Origin: an uncultured Bacilli bacterium | GTDB taxonomy: Bacteria; Bacillota_I; Bacilli_A; RF39; UBA660 | Length of the DNA: 64,000 bases | Reading direction: 5' to 3' | Assembly: GCA_934098515.1 (NCBI GenBank) | Contig: CAKOOK010000003.1 | Span: forward strand, 1-64,000 | Part shown: one piece after another, positions 62,829-64,000 of the stretch | Numbering within the stretch: position 1 is the first letter of the stretch | Layout of the letters: every line of letters starts with the position of its first letter | The notes under the pieces: model-generated | Told to the model about the DNA's origin: nothing | The model's input: only the letters and a program-made list of their open reading frames with translations | Database searches by the model: none | Position numbers and translations under genes: made by a program

Positions 62829-64000
62829 CTACTTTTCCTCTAAAGGTTTAATAATTGTCTCTGTGGTAACATACTTATTTAATCTCTTTACTACTTCTCT
62901 AGCATCTTCTATATTTAAGCTTTTATAAACATCATAAATATTATACATATACTCACCAAAGTCAATTACATCATCTTGTATCTGCGAATTTATTCCTTCA
63001 ATATCATCAAAATACATAATTAAATTACTTACTGAAGCATTAACTTTTCTAATAACATCTTCTTCCTTTATATCTCTTTCATCAAATGTCTCTTTAACTC
63101 TTTTAATAAAATAATCAGGATACTCTGTAGATGCTGCTACTACTTCTACATAATAATCTTCAGTATCAAGTAAGTTCATACTTAGACCCCCAGTAATAAC
63201 CTTACTACTTTGTAACTCATCCCTTAAATAAGAAGTTATTCCAAACTGAACTCTCATATATAAATTAAAATATAGTCTTACTTTTCTTTCATCTATTTTA
63301 AGTCCTTTAAAAGCATTTTTAGGCACTTTAAACCCTAATGATACCTTTGGTATATTAACATTCATACACCTCTCAAAATGCTTAGTTTTAACCTCAAAAG
63401 GTTCCTTCTTAAACTTAAGAACTGGTTTATTATACTTAGGGAACTCTTTCTTACTCATAACTTCACTAACGATTGCTACTGCCTCATTAGGATCAAAGTT
63501 ACCCGTAATAATCATAAACATATTCTCTGGATGATAAAAAGCCTCATAACAAATCTCTAAATCTTCCTTAGTAATCTTTTTAACATCATTTACCGTACCA
63601 CTAACTAAATACTGTCTTTCATCTTTAATAAAAATATTATTATAAGTTCCATATATTAGCTGAGTACCAGGTTTATCCTCATACATATTAATCTCTTCCG
63701 TAATAATACCACGCTCATTATTTACTATCTCCTTAGTAAAATATGGTGTATAAACATACTCAGTTAAATAAGATAAACACTCTTTAAAATTAGCATTAGC
63801 AAATACTTCATAACAAGTAATATCAAAAGAAGTAAATGCATTAATATTTGCCCCTAACTTACTAAAATAATCATGTGCTGTAGTTCCATCTGGCATATTA
63901 AATAATAAATGCTCTAAATAATGTGCTATTCCCTTTGGCATATCATACTTCTTACCATTATACTCAAAATTAGTATAAATAGACCCATACTTAGTACTTA
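62829..64000 (-). CDS. M16 family zinc peptidase (partial, continues past window end)
   Basis: At least 390 residues are seen and the frame is open at position 64000 (the upstream codons read STKYGSIYTNFEYNGKKYDM), so the N-terminus is missing. The inverse zinc motif HYLEHLLF lies next to the first ATG, and ERGIITEEINMYEDKPG supplies the third ligand. It matches the YmxG/YfmH-like branch of processing peptidases, probably acting in the cytosol or at the membrane on small peptides. It ends in a strong terminator. Confidence 0.9.
   Translation of the reverse strand, partial: STKYGSIYTNFEYNGKKYDMPKGIAHYLEHLLFNMPDGTTAHDYFSKLGANINAFTSFDITCYEVFANANFKECLSYLTEYVYTPYFTKEIVNNERGIITEEINMYEDKPGTQLIYGTYNNIFIKDERQYLVSGTVNDVKKITKEDLEICYEAFYHPENMFMIITGNFDPNEAVAIVSEVMSKKEFPKYNKPVLKFKKEPFEVKTKHFERCMNVNIPKVSLGFKVPKNAFKGLKIDERKVRLYFNLYMRVQFGITSYLRDELQSSKVITGGLSMNLLDTEDYYVEVVAASTEYPDYFIKRVKETFDERDIKEEDVIRKVNASVSNLIMYFDDIEGINSQIQDDVIDFGEYMYNIYDVYKSLNIEDAREVVKRLNKYVTTETIIKPLEEK

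Noticed and set aside
1..64000. CRISPR array or insertion sequence with transposase
   Set aside because: No regularly spaced repeats with unique spacers and no transposase or integrase ORF were seen.

Overview
This is 64 kb of very AT-rich chromosome with a Firmicutes (Bacillota) character. The evidence is T-box leaders on tyrS, leuS and ileS, an autogenous rpsD leader, GGAGG-type ribosome binding sites, an LtaS-like enzyme, lipobox lipoproteins, and sporulation-type genes (Cse60-like, CotF-like, SpoVB/MurJ-like). UGA and UAA both act as ordinary stops, so it does not use the mycoplasma code. It looks like an uncultured low-GC, gut-type Bacilli or Erysipelotrichia-like lineage; I cannot place it more exactly. 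Most genes lie on the minus strand, and the window ends inside an M16 peptidase gene.

Layout, left to right. 1-12 kb is accessory and surface DNA: a broken variable surface protein gene, a RloA/RloB (AbiL-like) pair, a pseudopilin/arylsulfotransferase operon, an intact variable surface protein, and an AlbA_2/Schlafen-type gene with a tandem repeat at its 3' end. 12-18 kb is a four-gene pseudopilin operon that includes a 1345-residue pilin-like protein with BspA-type leucine-rich repeats. 18-31 kb holds a lytic transglycosylase, T-box-controlled HAD hydrolase plus tyrS, a compact two-promoter locus that looks like a type I toxin-antitoxin, an ABC importer, a TraX-like protein, an LtaS-like enzyme and a dNTPase. 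31-45 kb is a run of small conserved genes: DUF1848, ProX-type editing, CotF-like, transglutaminase-like, YtxH/DUF948, trmB, the flippase, tmk and tdk. 45-64 kb has a third variable protein, leuS, a GH31 glucosidase, rpsD, two unknown proteins, ileS, a fourth variable protein, a duplicated RhuM/Fic locus and the M16 peptidase.

The most interesting signal is the set of four membrane-anchored proteins (69-1961, 8341-9924, 45166-46470, 59307-61190). Their C-terminal C-type-lectin-like domains each contain about 30 codons that differ sharply from the AT-ending codon use around them. In the clearest copy 23 of 30 codons end in C. Aligned variable codons differ mainly at positions one and two, as if all came from AAC or AAT, while framework codons for G, A, VW, V and RP stay fixed. 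This is the signature of adenine-directed mutagenesis by a diversity-generating retroelement (DGR). No reverse transcriptase or template repeat is visible here, so the loci would be targets of a DGR acting from elsewhere. Two of the four are broken: one by an in-frame TAA replacing CAA, one by a one-base frameshift at the edge of the variable region. A fifth, non-variable relative of the domain sits on a pseudopilin (5905-7626).

Other notable items are the type I toxin-antitoxin-like locus at 21.8-22.15 kb, a RhuM/Fic gene beside a truncated copy that shares flanks but has a different N-terminal DNA-binding segment, a leader sequence shared between unrelated accessory genes, and an ABC permease that probably starts at AUA. 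Functions are inferred from motifs read by eye; no database search was run.
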